In this document: positions 34,534-41,689 of the stretch, one piece after another | How the letters are laid out: each line of letters opens with the position of its first letter | Numbering within the stretch: position 1 is the stretch's first letter | DNA from: Sphingomonas sp. C3-2 | GTDB taxonomy: Bacteria; Pseudomonadota; Alphaproteobacteria; Sphingomonadales; Sphingomonadaceae | Direction: 5' to 3' | Length of the DNA stretch: 64,000 nucleotides | Assembly (NCBI RefSeq): GCF_033025475.1 | Contig: NZ_CP130322.1 | Coordinates: forward strand, 3,105,001 to 3,169,000 | Translations under genes and position numbers: made by a program | Notes under the pieces: generated by a model | The model's database searches: none | Told to the model about the DNA's origin: nothing | The model's input: only the letters and a program-made list of their open reading frames with translations

Positions 34534-35179
34534 TCAGGTGAACGAGCAATGGTAAAAATCACCCCAGAGCGAATGGCAGGATACGAGATCTCCGCCAAAA
34601 AGTTTGGTGACCCGTTCGGGCGCATAAAACGCACCCGTGACCGGGTGAAAGCCCTTTGCGGACATAACGATGCCGGTGGGATCGAAGATGATACCTGACC
34701 AATTGTCGAGAAGCCCATCGGGGTTGAAGGCAACGCGCACAGGCGGACCGTTATCGACAATGTAGTGGATGCCATTCTCGGAGGTGTGATAGATACCCGG
34801 TTCCAGCGTGCCAGTACGGGCTTCGGCAATGATCTGTCGATAGCTGGCCAAGTTGATCAGCAACCGGACATGAGTTCCCAGGACCGATCCGCCGTACAAG
34901 GCAGGCCAGGCCAGCATTATGCTGATGGCCAGCAGGACCGGTGTCGTTCCGAATTTGATCAGGCGATCGCGCAACGATTGCTTTGTCAGCCCGATTTCTA
35001 TGCCCTTGGACGAGCAGGACCAGAGTGCAGGTACCAACGACGAGCAGCATCACGGGGGTTGCGAGAATCATCAGCGGTAATGAGATGGCCATCGACCATG
35101 CGCCGATGAAACTGACAAGCGCGATTGTCAGCAGGGCAGCCGCGAACAGTTGCAGATTTCGTCGCAGGTGAAGATCCAT
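34534..35179 (-). pseudogene. frameshifted membrane protein inserted in the GTA cluster
   Basis: ATG 35179 opens a frame starting MDLHLRRNLQLFAAALLTIAL with two transmembrane helices; near 35000-35040 the coding quality moves to the next frame, which continues as 'IEIGLTKQSLRDRLIKFGTTP' with a third hydrophobic stretch and then a soluble C-terminal ~100 residues ending 34534. The two frames overlap by ~50 bases and neither alone gives a complete protein, so a one-base indel is likely (real or sequencing error). The joined protein would be ~215 residues. No family recognised; minus strand, between terL and portal. Confidence 0.5.
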
Positions 35180-35269
35180 AGTTGATGGTCGCACCATCCG
35201 ACCAAGTTGTTCAATGATTTTGTGACCTTGCCCGGCCAATCGCGCGGGCGGCAGATAAGGACATCGCAG

Positions 35270-36421
35270 ATGAAATGGTTCGGCAGGAAGGCGGTCGGGC
35301 GCGGGGGCGCTCGGCCGGGGTTGGCGCGTGGCTGGGGTTTTCCGGGTGGCGTCGGCGGTGAGGTGGGCGGTTGGGCGCGGTCTTATGAGGGGCAGGTGCG
35401 CGCGGCCTATCTGGGCAATGCGGTGGCGCAGCGCGCGGTGCGGATGGTGGCCGAAAGCGTGGGCGAGGCGCCGCTTGCGGCATCGGATTCCGAGGTGCGC
35501 GCGCTGATTGCCGCGCGGATCGGCGGGCAGACGCTGATGGAGACGGTGGCCGCGCAGGTGCTGCTCCACGGCAATGGCTATATCCAGATCATCGCCGACA
35601 GCCTGGGCCGCCCGCGCGAGCTGTTCGCGCTGCGCCCCGAACGGGTGCGCGTGGAGGTGGACGCGCGCGGCTGGCCCACCGCCTATTGCTATAGCGTTGG
35701 CGCGGAGACGAGCCGGATGCCCGCGCGCGACGAGGCGGGGCGGACCGCGATCGTCCATGTCAAAAGCTATCACCCCGCCGACGACCATTATGGGCTGGGC
35801 TGCCTTGAGGCGGCGTCGGGCGCGGTGGCGATCCACAATGTGGCGACGCGCTGGAACATGGCGCTGCTCGACAATGCGGCGCGGCCTTCGGGGGCGCTGG
35901 TGTTCGATCCCGGCGACGGGGCGGCGCTTTCGGGCGAGCAGTTCGACCGGTTGCGCAGCGAAATGGAGGCGCATTTTCAGGGCGCTGCCAATGCCGGGCG
36001 GCCGATGCTGCTGGAAGGCGGGCTGAGGTGGCAGGCGATGAGCCTTTCGCCCGCCGAGATGGATTTTGTCGGGTTGAAGGCGGCGGCGGCGCGCGAGATT
36101 GCGCTGGCCTTTGGCGTGCCGCCCATGCTGCTCGGCCTGCCGGGCGACAATACCTATGCCAATTACCGCGAGGCGGTGCGCGCTTTGTGGCGGCTGGCGG
36201 TGCTGCCGCTTTCTTACCGCATATTGGGCGCGCTGGGCGAGGCGCTGCGCCCCTGGTGGCCCGAACTGACGCTGGGCATCGACCTCGACCGCGTGACCGC
36301 GCTGTCCGAGGACCGCGAGCGGCAATGGGCGCAGGTGGCGGCGGCCGATTTCCTGAGCGCGGAGGAAAAACGCGCGGTGCTGGGGCTGGAACCCGCACCG
36401 CGCACGGGAGAGGGGCGATGA
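35270..36421 (+). CDS. GTA portal protein (gp3-like)
   Basis: 383-residue HK97-type portal protein, the dodecameric ring at the head vertex through which DNA is packaged. Start at 35270 chosen because AAGG lies near it and the segment before is unlike a protein. Conserved portal stretch 'HGNGYIQIIADSLGRPRELF', 'NAARPSGALVFD', and 'GVPPMLLGLPGDNTYANYREA' are visible. Ends with ATGA overlap into the next gene. Follows the minus-strand inserts rather than terL directly. Confidence 0.92.
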   Translation: MKWFGRKAVGRGGARPGLARGWGFPGGVGGEVGGWARSYEGQVRAAYLGNAVAQRAVRMVAESVGEAPLAASDSEVRALIAARIGGQTLMETVAAQVLLHGNGYIQIIADSLGRPRELFALRPERVRVEVDARGWPTAYCYSVGAETSRMPARDEAGRTAIVHVKSYHPADDHYGLGCLEAASGAVAIHNVATRWNMALLDNAARPSGALVFDPGDGAALSGEQFDRLRSEMEAHFQGAANAGRPMLLEGGLRWQAMSLSPAEMDFVGLKAAAAREIALAFGVPPMLLGLPGDNTYANYREAVRALWRLAVLPLSYRILGALGEALRPWWPELTLGIDLDRVTALSEDRERQWAQVAAADFLSAEEKRAVLGLEPAPRTGEGR

Positions 36422-36726
36422 ACGAGGCGATACTGGCCGAGATGATGGCGCAGGCCGAGGCGCGCGGCGCCGACATGGTGACGATCCGCGCGATTGCGGA
36501 GGAAGCGAGCGCGCTGGGCGCCGATCGCGCGCTGACGCGGCTGGGGCTGGAGGATGCGGCGGCGCGCGCGGACATCGGCGCGCTGCGCGAGCTGCTGTCG
36601 GCCTGGCGCGACGCGAAACGGACGGCAAGGAACGAGGTGGTGGGATGGATGGTGCGGATCGTGCTGGCGCTGCTTTTGTTGGGGCTGGCGGTGCGGCTGG
36701 GGCTGGTGGCGCTGATCAGGGCGTGA
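36418..36726 (+). CDS. small GTA accessory protein between portal and protease
   Basis: 102-residue protein (MNEAILAEMMAQAEARG...). Residues 1-76 are helical and charged, residues ~78-100 form a hydrophobic transmembrane segment ending LIRA. Start and stop overlap the neighbours by 4 bases (ATGA before, GTGA after), so translation is coupled. Sphingomonad GTA clusters often have such a small protein (I recall DUF6127) between portal and protease, but that name is from memory. Confidence 0.7.
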   Translation: MNEAILAEMMAQAEARGADMVTIRAIAEEASALGADRALTRLGLEDAAARADIGALRELLSAWRDAKRTARNEVVGWMVRIVLALLLLGLAVRLGLVALIRA

Positions 36727-37124
36727 GGTTTTCGGGCTATGCCGCGGTGTTCGACCGGGTGGACCGGGGCGGCGATGTGGTGCGGCGCGGGGCGTTTTCC
36801 AAGGCGCTGGGCAAGCCGGTGCCCTTATTGTGGCAGCACGCGCCCGACCGGGTGATCGGGCGGATCGAGCATCTGGCCGAGGATGCGCACGGGCTGCGCG
36901 TGACGGGCCGGATTTCGGCCGCGACGCAGGCGGGGCGCGAGGCCGGGGCGCTGCTGCGCGAGGGCGCGCTGGACGGGCTTTCCTTTGGATATCGGGTGCG
37001 CGGGCAGAAGCGGCTGGCAACGGCGCGCGAGCTGACCGCGCTGGAGCTGGTGGAAATCAGCCTGGTGACCTTTCCGATGCAGCCGCTGGCGCGGGTGCAT
37101 GGGCTGGTGGTGTGCGGCGAATGA
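36723..37124 (+). CDS. GTA prohead protease (gp4-like)
   Basis: 133-residue HK97-family serine protease that cuts the capsid scaffold. GTG start 36723 overlaps the previous stop. 'RFSGYAAVFDRVDRGGDVV' at the start, 'LLWQHAPDRVIGRIEHL' (catalytic His) and 'GLSFGYRVRG' (catalytic Ser) are the expected signatures. Stop overlaps an ATG at 37121 of the capsid frame; the true capsid start is slightly later. Confidence 0.92.
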   Translation: MRFSGYAAVFDRVDRGGDVVRRGAFSKALGKPVPLLWQHAPDRVIGRIEHLAEDAHGLRVTGRISAATQAGREAGALLREGALDGLSFGYRVRGQKRLATARELTALELVEISLVTFPMQPLARVHGLVVCGE

Positions 37125-37138
37125 GCGGGGAGACGGCG

Positions 37139-38287
37139 ATGTACGAAGTGAAGACCGAGATGGTGGACGGCGATCTGGACGCGGCGCTGGATATGGCGGC
37201 GGCCAATGCCGCGATTGCGGATCTGGGTGCGCAGATGGGCGCGCTTGAGGCGAAGCTGGACGCGGCCGTTGTGGCGGGCGGGCGGCCCGCGCTGGCCGGG
37301 GTGAAGGGCGCGGGTGAGGAGCCGGCGCGCAAGGCCTTTGTCGATGGCTATTTGCGACAAGGGCATGTGGGCGCCGAGGTGAAGAGCCTGAACGGTGCTG
37401 CCGGAACCGAGGGCGGATATGCGGTGCCGCGCGAGATTGACGGGGTGATCGACGCGACGCTGAAAAGCAGTTCGCCGATCCGCACGATCGCCAATGTCGT
37501 GCGCGTGGGCAGTGCCGGCTATCGCAAGCTGGTGAGCCATGGCGGAACGCCGTCGGGCTGGGTAGCCGAAGTGGCGGGGCGCCCCGAAACCGATACGCCC
37601 GATTTTGCCGAGGTGGCGCCGCCGATGGGCGAGCTTTACGCCAATCCGGCGGCCAGCCAGGCGATGCTGGACGATGCGGCGTTCGACGTCGAGCAATGGC
37701 TGGCGGGCGAGATTGTGCAGGAATTCGCACGCGCCGAGGGCGCGGCGTTCGTTTCGGGCAACGGTGTGAACAAGCCCAAGGGCTTTCTGGCGGGCACGGT
37801 GACCGACGAACCCGACGGTGCGCGGGCATTCGGCACCATCCAGTATCTGGCGAGCGGGGCGGCGGGCGGCTTTGCCGCGCAGAACCCGGCGGATCGGCTG
37901 ATCGACCTGATTCAGGCGCTCCGCGCCCCGTATCGGCAGGGGGCGGCGTTCGTCATGAATTCGGCGACGCTGTCGGCGATCCGCAAGTTCAAGGCATCGA
38001 ACGGCGCGTTCCTGTGGCAGCCGGGGCTGGCCGAGGGGCGGGCGGACACGCTGCTTGGCTATCCGGTGGTGGAGGCCGAGGACATGCCCGACATCGCTGC
38101 GAACAGCCTGTCGATCGCGTTCGGCAACTTCAAGGCGGGCTATCTGATCGCTGAACGCATGGCGACGCAGATCCTGCGCGATCCCTATTCGAACAAGCCC
38201 TTCGTCCATTTCTACGCCACGCGCCGCGTTGGCGGGGCGGTGACGAACAGCGAGGCGATCAAGCTGATGAAGTTCGCGGCGAGCTGA
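37139..38287 (+). CDS. GTA major capsid protein (gp5-like)
   Basis: 382-residue HK97-fold capsid protein. ATG 37139 has GGGGAG 6 bases upstream and is preferred over ATG 37121. N-terminal ~75 residues are the scaffold to be removed by the protease; mature part with 'GGYAVPREIDGVIDATLKSS', 'WVAEVAGRPETDTPDFAEV', 'VSGNGVNKPKGFL' and 'YATRRVGGAVTNSEAI'. Followed by an intrinsic terminator. Coat protein is needed in large amounts, which the terminator would allow. Confidence 0.94.
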   Translation: MYEVKTEMVDGDLDAALDMAAANAAIADLGAQMGALEAKLDAAVVAGGRPALAGVKGAGEEPARKAFVDGYLRQGHVGAEVKSLNGAAGTEGGYAVPREIDGVIDATLKSSSPIRTIANVVRVGSAGYRKLVSHGGTPSGWVAEVAGRPETDTPDFAEVAPPMGELYANPAASQAMLDDAAFDVEQWLAGEIVQEFARAEGAAFVSGNGVNKPKGFLAGTVTDEPDGARAFGTIQYLASGAAGGFAAQNPADRLIDLIQALRAPYRQGAAFVMNSATLSAIRKFKASNGAFLWQPGLAEGRADTLLGYPVVEAEDMPDIAANSLSIAFGNFKAGYLIAERMATQILRDPYSNKPFVHFYATRRVGGAVTNSEAIKLMKFAAS

Positions 38288-38314
38288 ACCGCGCCTTTGG
38301 GCGGGTTGCGCGCA

Positions 38315-38348
38315 AGGGGCGTCTCCATCGCGGGGGCGCCCCTTTTTT
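38315..38348 (+). terminator. intrinsic terminator after the capsid gene
   Basis: A 12-bp stem (38315-38326 with 38332-38343, three wobble pairs, 5-base loop) followed by a T run (38343-38348), 27 bases after the capsid stop and 23 bases before the next gene. It splits head and tail genes, so tail genes need read-through or a separate promoter. Confidence 0.8.
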
Positions 38349-38371
38349 CATGATTTTTGCGGGTGGGGGCG

Positions 38372-38656
38372 ATGGGGCAATATCAGAAGGAGCCGCAGGC
38401 GCGGATCGGTTATGCGATCGACTGGAGCCCGCGGCTGGCGCGCGGCGCGACGATTGCGGAAAGCCGGTGGCGGGTAAGCCCCAATGAGCCGGGCGGGATG
38501 ACCGCGCAGGCGGCCGAGGCCGAACCGGGGCAGACCGCCGCATCGATTTCGGGCGGCCGGGTGGGCCAGACCTATCGCATCGTCAACCGGGTGACCTTCA
38601 GCGACGGGCGTGTTGCTGAACGCATGGTGGCGCTGAACACGGGGGCACGCCGATGA
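38372..38656 (+). CDS. phage fiber-tail adaptor-like protein
   Basis: 94-residue protein beginning MGQYQKEPQARIGYAIDWSP; segment 'DWSPRLARGATIAESRWRVS' and 'GRVGQTYRIVNRVTFSDGRV' match a small Ig-like neck/adaptor family that I know as phage fiber-tail adaptor. GTGGGGG precedes ATG 38372. Immediately before the gp6-like gene with a 4-base overlap. Name is approximate; the position in the neck region supports it. Confidence 0.68.
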   Translation: MGQYQKEPQARIGYAIDWSPRLARGATIAESRWRVSPNEPGGMTAQAAEAEPGQTAASISGGRVGQTYRIVNRVTFSDGRVAERMVALNTGARR

Positions 38657-39198
38657 GCGCGGTGGCACCCGAAGCGCTGGCGGCGGCCAGGGCCTATCTG
38701 CGGATCGAAACAGCCGACGAGGATGCCGCGCTGAGCGAGATGATCGGCGCGGCGATGGCGATGGGCGAGCGCTTTACCGGGCAGGTTTTGCTGACGCGCA
38801 CGCTGACCGAGATCGTACCCGTGCGGCGTGAATGGACGCGGCTGGCGGCAACCCCGGTGCGCGCGGTGACCGGGGTGGAGGGGCTGCCCGCCGAAGGGGC
38901 GGCCTTTGCGTTGCCGGTGGGCGCCTATGCCATCGACATCGACGCGGGCGGTGACGGCTGGGTGCGGGTGCCGCAGCCGGGGGCGGCCGGGCGCGTGCGG
39001 GTGACGCTGAGCGCCGGGATGGCGAGCGAGTGGGGCACGCTGCCCGAGCCGATCCGCCACGGGATATTGCGGCTGAGCGCGCATCTGTTCGACGCGCGGG
39101 GGCGTGCGGCGCAGAGCGCGAATGATCGGGGCGATGGCGGCGTTCCGGCGGCGGTGACCGCGCTGTGGCGGCCATGGCGGCGGATGCGGCTGGGATGA
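38653..39198 (+). CDS. head-tail connector (gp6-like)
   Basis: 181-residue protein starting MSAVAPEALAAARAYLRIET, helical in the first half, with 'LPEPIRHGILRLSAHLFDARG' typical of gp6-type DUF head completion proteins. Overlaps the previous stop (ATGA). Forms the ring beneath the portal in GTA particles. Confidence 0.82.
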   Translation: MSAVAPEALAAARAYLRIETADEDAALSEMIGAAMAMGERFTGQVLLTRTLTEIVPVRREWTRLAATPVRAVTGVEGLPAEGAAFALPVGAYAIDIDAGGDGWVRVPQPGAAGRVRVTLSAGMASEWGTLPEPIRHGILRLSAHLFDARGRAAQSANDRGDGGVPAAVTALWRPWRRMRLG

Positions 39199-39209
39199 GG
39201 GGAGGGAAT

Positions 39210-39419
39210 ATGTTCGAACGGCTCGAAGCGCGCGCGCGCGACATCGCGCTGCGCGGGGCGGAGACGACGCGCAGGCGGCTGGCAGCGGCGGCCCGCCAGG
39301 CCTTTCCCGACCTTGAGATCGGCGAGGACACGCGGGGCGTGCGGATTGCGGGCCGGGCGCTCTGGCGCCGGATGCGCGACGACCCGCGCCTGCGCTGGAT
39401 TGCGGGACTGATCCGATGA
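39210..39419 (+). CDS. small head-tail junction protein (gp7-like)
   Basis: 69-residue basic protein starting MFERLEARARDIALRGAETT. ATG 39210 has GGGGAGGG directly upstream. It ends 4 bases into the next gene (ATGA). Position matches the small gp7 of GTA clusters; sequence itself has no diagnostic motif. Confidence 0.65.
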   Translation: MFERLEARARDIALRGAETTRRRLAAAARQAFPDLEIGEDTRGVRIAGRALWRRMRDDPRLRWIAGLIR

Positions 39420-39814
39420 ACGCGCACGCGGCCGTCGAGGCGGCGGTGATCGATGCGCTCAACGCCCATGCGCCGTTTCGCGAGGGCGTGAACGGCGTGC
39501 ACCTGATGCGCCCGGTGCGCGCGACGCCGCCCTATGCGCTGATCGGCGAAAGCCTGTCGGGCGACTGGGGCACCAAGGATGCCGACGGGCGCGAGGTGCG
39601 GATTGCGCTCAGCGTGCGGGATGCGGCCGATGGCCCGGCGCGGCTCTATCGGTTGATGGCGGCAGCCGAGGAGGCGCTGGCCGGGCTGGGGCGCCAGCTG
39701 GACGGATGGCGGGTGGCGAGCATCGCCTTTCTGCGCAGCCGGATTACGCGCGAGGGCGATCGCAGCTGGACCGGGATGATCGAATATCGCGTGCGCGTGC
39801 TGGCCAGCGGGTGA
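39416..39814 (+). CDS. tail terminator-like protein, DUF3168 (gp8-like)
   Basis: 132-residue protein of the DUF3168 family: 'EAAVIDALNAHAPF' at the start, then 'PPYALIGESLSGDWGTKDADG' and 'SRITREGDRSWTGMIEYRVRV' at the end. DUF3168 proteins complete the tail tube end in siphophage-like particles. Coupled to the previous gene by ATGA. Confidence 0.83.
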   Translation: MNAHAAVEAAVIDALNAHAPFREGVNGVHLMRPVRATPPYALIGESLSGDWGTKDADGREVRIALSVRDAADGPARLYRLMAAAEEALAGLGRQLDGWRVASIAFLRSRITREGDRSWTGMIEYRVRVLASG

Positions 39815-39832
39815 TGGCCGGCGCGGGGCCGA

Positions 39833-40162
39833 TCAATCGGGCTTGGTGCCGGTTTCGAGATATTGGGCGTACATCGCCTTCACATTGGTTTGCAGATCGC
39901 TGATCTCGTCATTGATGTATTTTTCGGCCTCGGGCCGGGCGACCCCGTCCTGCACATCGTAATTGACCGACGCCTGACGCAGCGCGTTTTCGGCAGCCGC
40001 ACAGGCCGGGGCAAGCCCCTTGTCGAACGACGAGGCCGGCATTTTGGCGTCGAGGCTCTTGCGCACGAACTTGTCCATGCACTGCGAGAATTCCTTGCGG
40101 GGCGCGTCGGTGGGGTTGGCGCCGGCAGCCAGCGCGAGGGCGATGAGGACAGCGGAAAACAT
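39833..40162 (-). CDS. small secreted protein inserted in the GTA cluster
   Basis: 109-residue protein with signal peptide (MFSAVLIALALAAG...) and a soluble body with two cysteines ('FSQCMDKFVRKSLDAKM', 'LAPACAAAENALR'), ending 'YLETGTKPD'. Start 40162 has AAAGGA upstream; a longer start at 40207 would overlap the divergent tail gene. Opposite strand, between gp8- and gp9-like genes. Not a recognised phage function. Confidence 0.65.
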   Translation of the reverse strand: MFSAVLIALALAAGANPTDAPRKEFSQCMDKFVRKSLDAKMPASSFDKGLAPACAAAENALRQASVNYDVQDGVARPEAEKYINDEISDLQTNVKAMYAQYLETGTKPD

Positions 40163-40205
40163 AGCGAATTCCAATCCTTTTATCCTGATGTTGGGAGAGT
40201 GATAC

Positions 40206-40613
40206 ATGGCCGCGGAAAAGGGAAGCGCCTTTCTTTTGAAGATTGGGAATGGCGGAAATCCGATCGTCTATGCGACCGTTGCCGGGCTGCGGACGACGCA
40301 GATGTCGGTGAACGGCGAGGCGGTTCAGATCACCTCGAAAGACTCAGGCGGGTGGCGCGAGCTTTTGTCGGGCGCGGGGGTGCGTTCGGTTTCGGTATCG
40401 GGTGCGGGGATTTTTACTGGATCGGCGGCCGAACAGCGGCTGAAGGCGAACGCGCTGGCCGGGGTGATCGACGATTATGCGCTGAACTTTGAAAGCGGCG
40501 AGCAGATGGCGGGGCGCTTTCTGGTGACGCGGCTCGATTATGCCGGGGATTATAATGGCGAGCGCAGCTACACGCTCAGCCTGGAAAGCTCTGGCCCGGT
40601 GACGGGCGCATGA
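40206..40613 (+). CDS. major tail tube protein (gp9-like)
   Basis: 135-residue tail tube protein: 'GSAFLLKIGNGGNPIVYATV' and 'GLRTTQMSVNGEAVQITSKDS' are typical of the phage TP901-1-like/GTA-gp9 major tail protein; it ends 'YTLSLESSGPVTGA'. GGGAGAG lies 7 bases before the ATG. Divergent from the inserted minus-strand gene with a 43-base gap that must hold a promoter for the tail genes, consistent with the terminator after the capsid gene. Confidence 0.87.
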   Translation: MAAEKGSAFLLKIGNGGNPIVYATVAGLRTTQMSVNGEAVQITSKDSGGWRELLSGAGVRSVSVSGAGIFTGSAAEQRLKANALAGVIDDYALNFESGEQMAGRFLVTRLDYAGDYNGERSYTLSLESSGPVTGA

Positions 40614-40918
40614 GCGCGAACCCGGTACGCGGCGAGGCATCGTTGCGCGTACGCGGCGAGACGCTGGTGCTGCGCCCGAGCTTTGCCGCGCTGGTGGCGG
40701 CGGAGGGGGAACTGGGGCCGTTGTTTGCGCTTGTCGAACGCGCGGCGGCGGGCGGGCTTTCGCTGTCCGAAATGGTGGGGCTGTTCTGGCACTGCATCAT
40801 GGCCCGCCCCGAATGGTTGACCCGTGATATTTTGGGCGAGGCGGTGACGGCGGCGGGGCTGGCGGCGGCAAGCCCCGTTCTGCGTCAGATGCTGCACCAG
40901 ATATTGCAGGGGCGATGA
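40610..40918 (+). CDS. GTA family protein gp10
   Basis: 102-residue protein starting MSANPVRGEASLRVRGETLVL; 'PSFAALVAAEGELGPLFAL' and 'LVERAAAGGLSLSEMVGLFWH' match the GTA-gp10 family (tail assembly). Overlaps gp9-like stop (ATGA) and the next start. Confidence 0.85.
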   Translation: MSANPVRGEASLRVRGETLVLRPSFAALVAAEGELGPLFALVERAAAGGLSLSEMVGLFWHCIMARPEWLTRDILGEAVTAAGLAAASPVLRQMLHQILQGR

Positions 40919-41121
40919 GCGCGACGCTGGCCGAGAGCGCGGCGCGGCTGGCGGGGCTGGCCGGCGCGTTGCTGGGCTGGCGGCCGGACGAGTTCTGGCG
41001 CGCCACGCCCGCCGAACTGGCGGTGGTGCTGGAGGCGCTGGCGGGCGGTGGGGACACGGCGGGGACGCCGCCCGATGCGCAGACGATCACCCAATTGATG
41101 GAGATGTTTCCCGATGGATGA
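40915..41121 (+). CDS. phage tail assembly chaperone
   Basis: 68-residue protein with 'LLGWRPDEFWRATPAELAVV' diagnostic for the short tail assembly chaperone (TAC) of Rhodobacter-type GTA. Located between gp10 and the tape measure, with short overlaps on both sides, the place where TAC frameshift pairs sit in phages. Confidence 0.85.
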   Translation: MSATLAESAARLAGLAGALLGWRPDEFWRATPAELAVVLEALAGGGDTAGTPPDAQTITQLMEMFPDG

Positions 41122-41686
41122 GGAAATCGAACGGCTGATCGTCAGCGTGCGCGGCGACACCCAGGGGTTTCAGCGCGACGTGGCGGACATGCGCGCGCAA
41201 TTGGACGGGCCGCTGGCGCAGGGTGCCGATGCGGCCGGGCAGCGGATCGAAGGCGCGCTGCTCCGTGCGCTGCGCACCGGCAAGCTGGGGTTCGACGATC
41301 TGCGCCGGGTGGCGCTGGTGGTGATGAACGACATTGCGGCGGGCGCGATCCGCGGCGGGATCGGCGCGATCCTGGGCGGCGGTGGGCAAAACGGCGGGCT
41401 GGCATCGCTTGGCGCATCGATCATCGGCGCGCTGACGGGCGCGCCGGGGCGGGCGACCGGCGGGCCGGTATCGCCGGGACGCGCCTACCGTGTGGGGGAA
41501 CGCGGGCCTGAGATTTTCGTGCCAACGGCCAGCGGGCGGGTGGAAGCCGGGGTGGGCGGCGCAGCACGCGATGTGCGCGTGGCGATCACCGTCAACGCAG
41601 GGAGCGGGGCGGACGCACCGCAGGCGCTGGCGCGATCGGCCCGGCAGGTGGCGCGGGCGGTGCGCGGCGCGCTGATGGAGGCGTGA
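41114..41686 (+). CDS. short tail tape measure protein (gp11-like)
   Basis: 190-residue protein starting MDEEIERLIVSVRGDTQGFQ with coiled-coil-prone first half and a Gly-rich hydrophobic middle (~residues 70-125). 'GRATGGPVSPGRAYRVGERG' followed by 'PEIFVPTASGRV' is a motif common in tape measure C-termini. The short length implies a short tail, as in GTA particles. Confidence 0.85.
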   Translation: MDEEIERLIVSVRGDTQGFQRDVADMRAQLDGPLAQGADAAGQRIEGALLRALRTGKLGFDDLRRVALVVMNDIAAGAIRGGIGAILGGGGQNGGLASLGASIIGALTGAPGRATGGPVSPGRAYRVGERGPEIFVPTASGRVEAGVGGAARDVRVAITVNAGSGADAPQALARSARQVARAVRGALMEA

Positions 41687-41689
41687 GCC

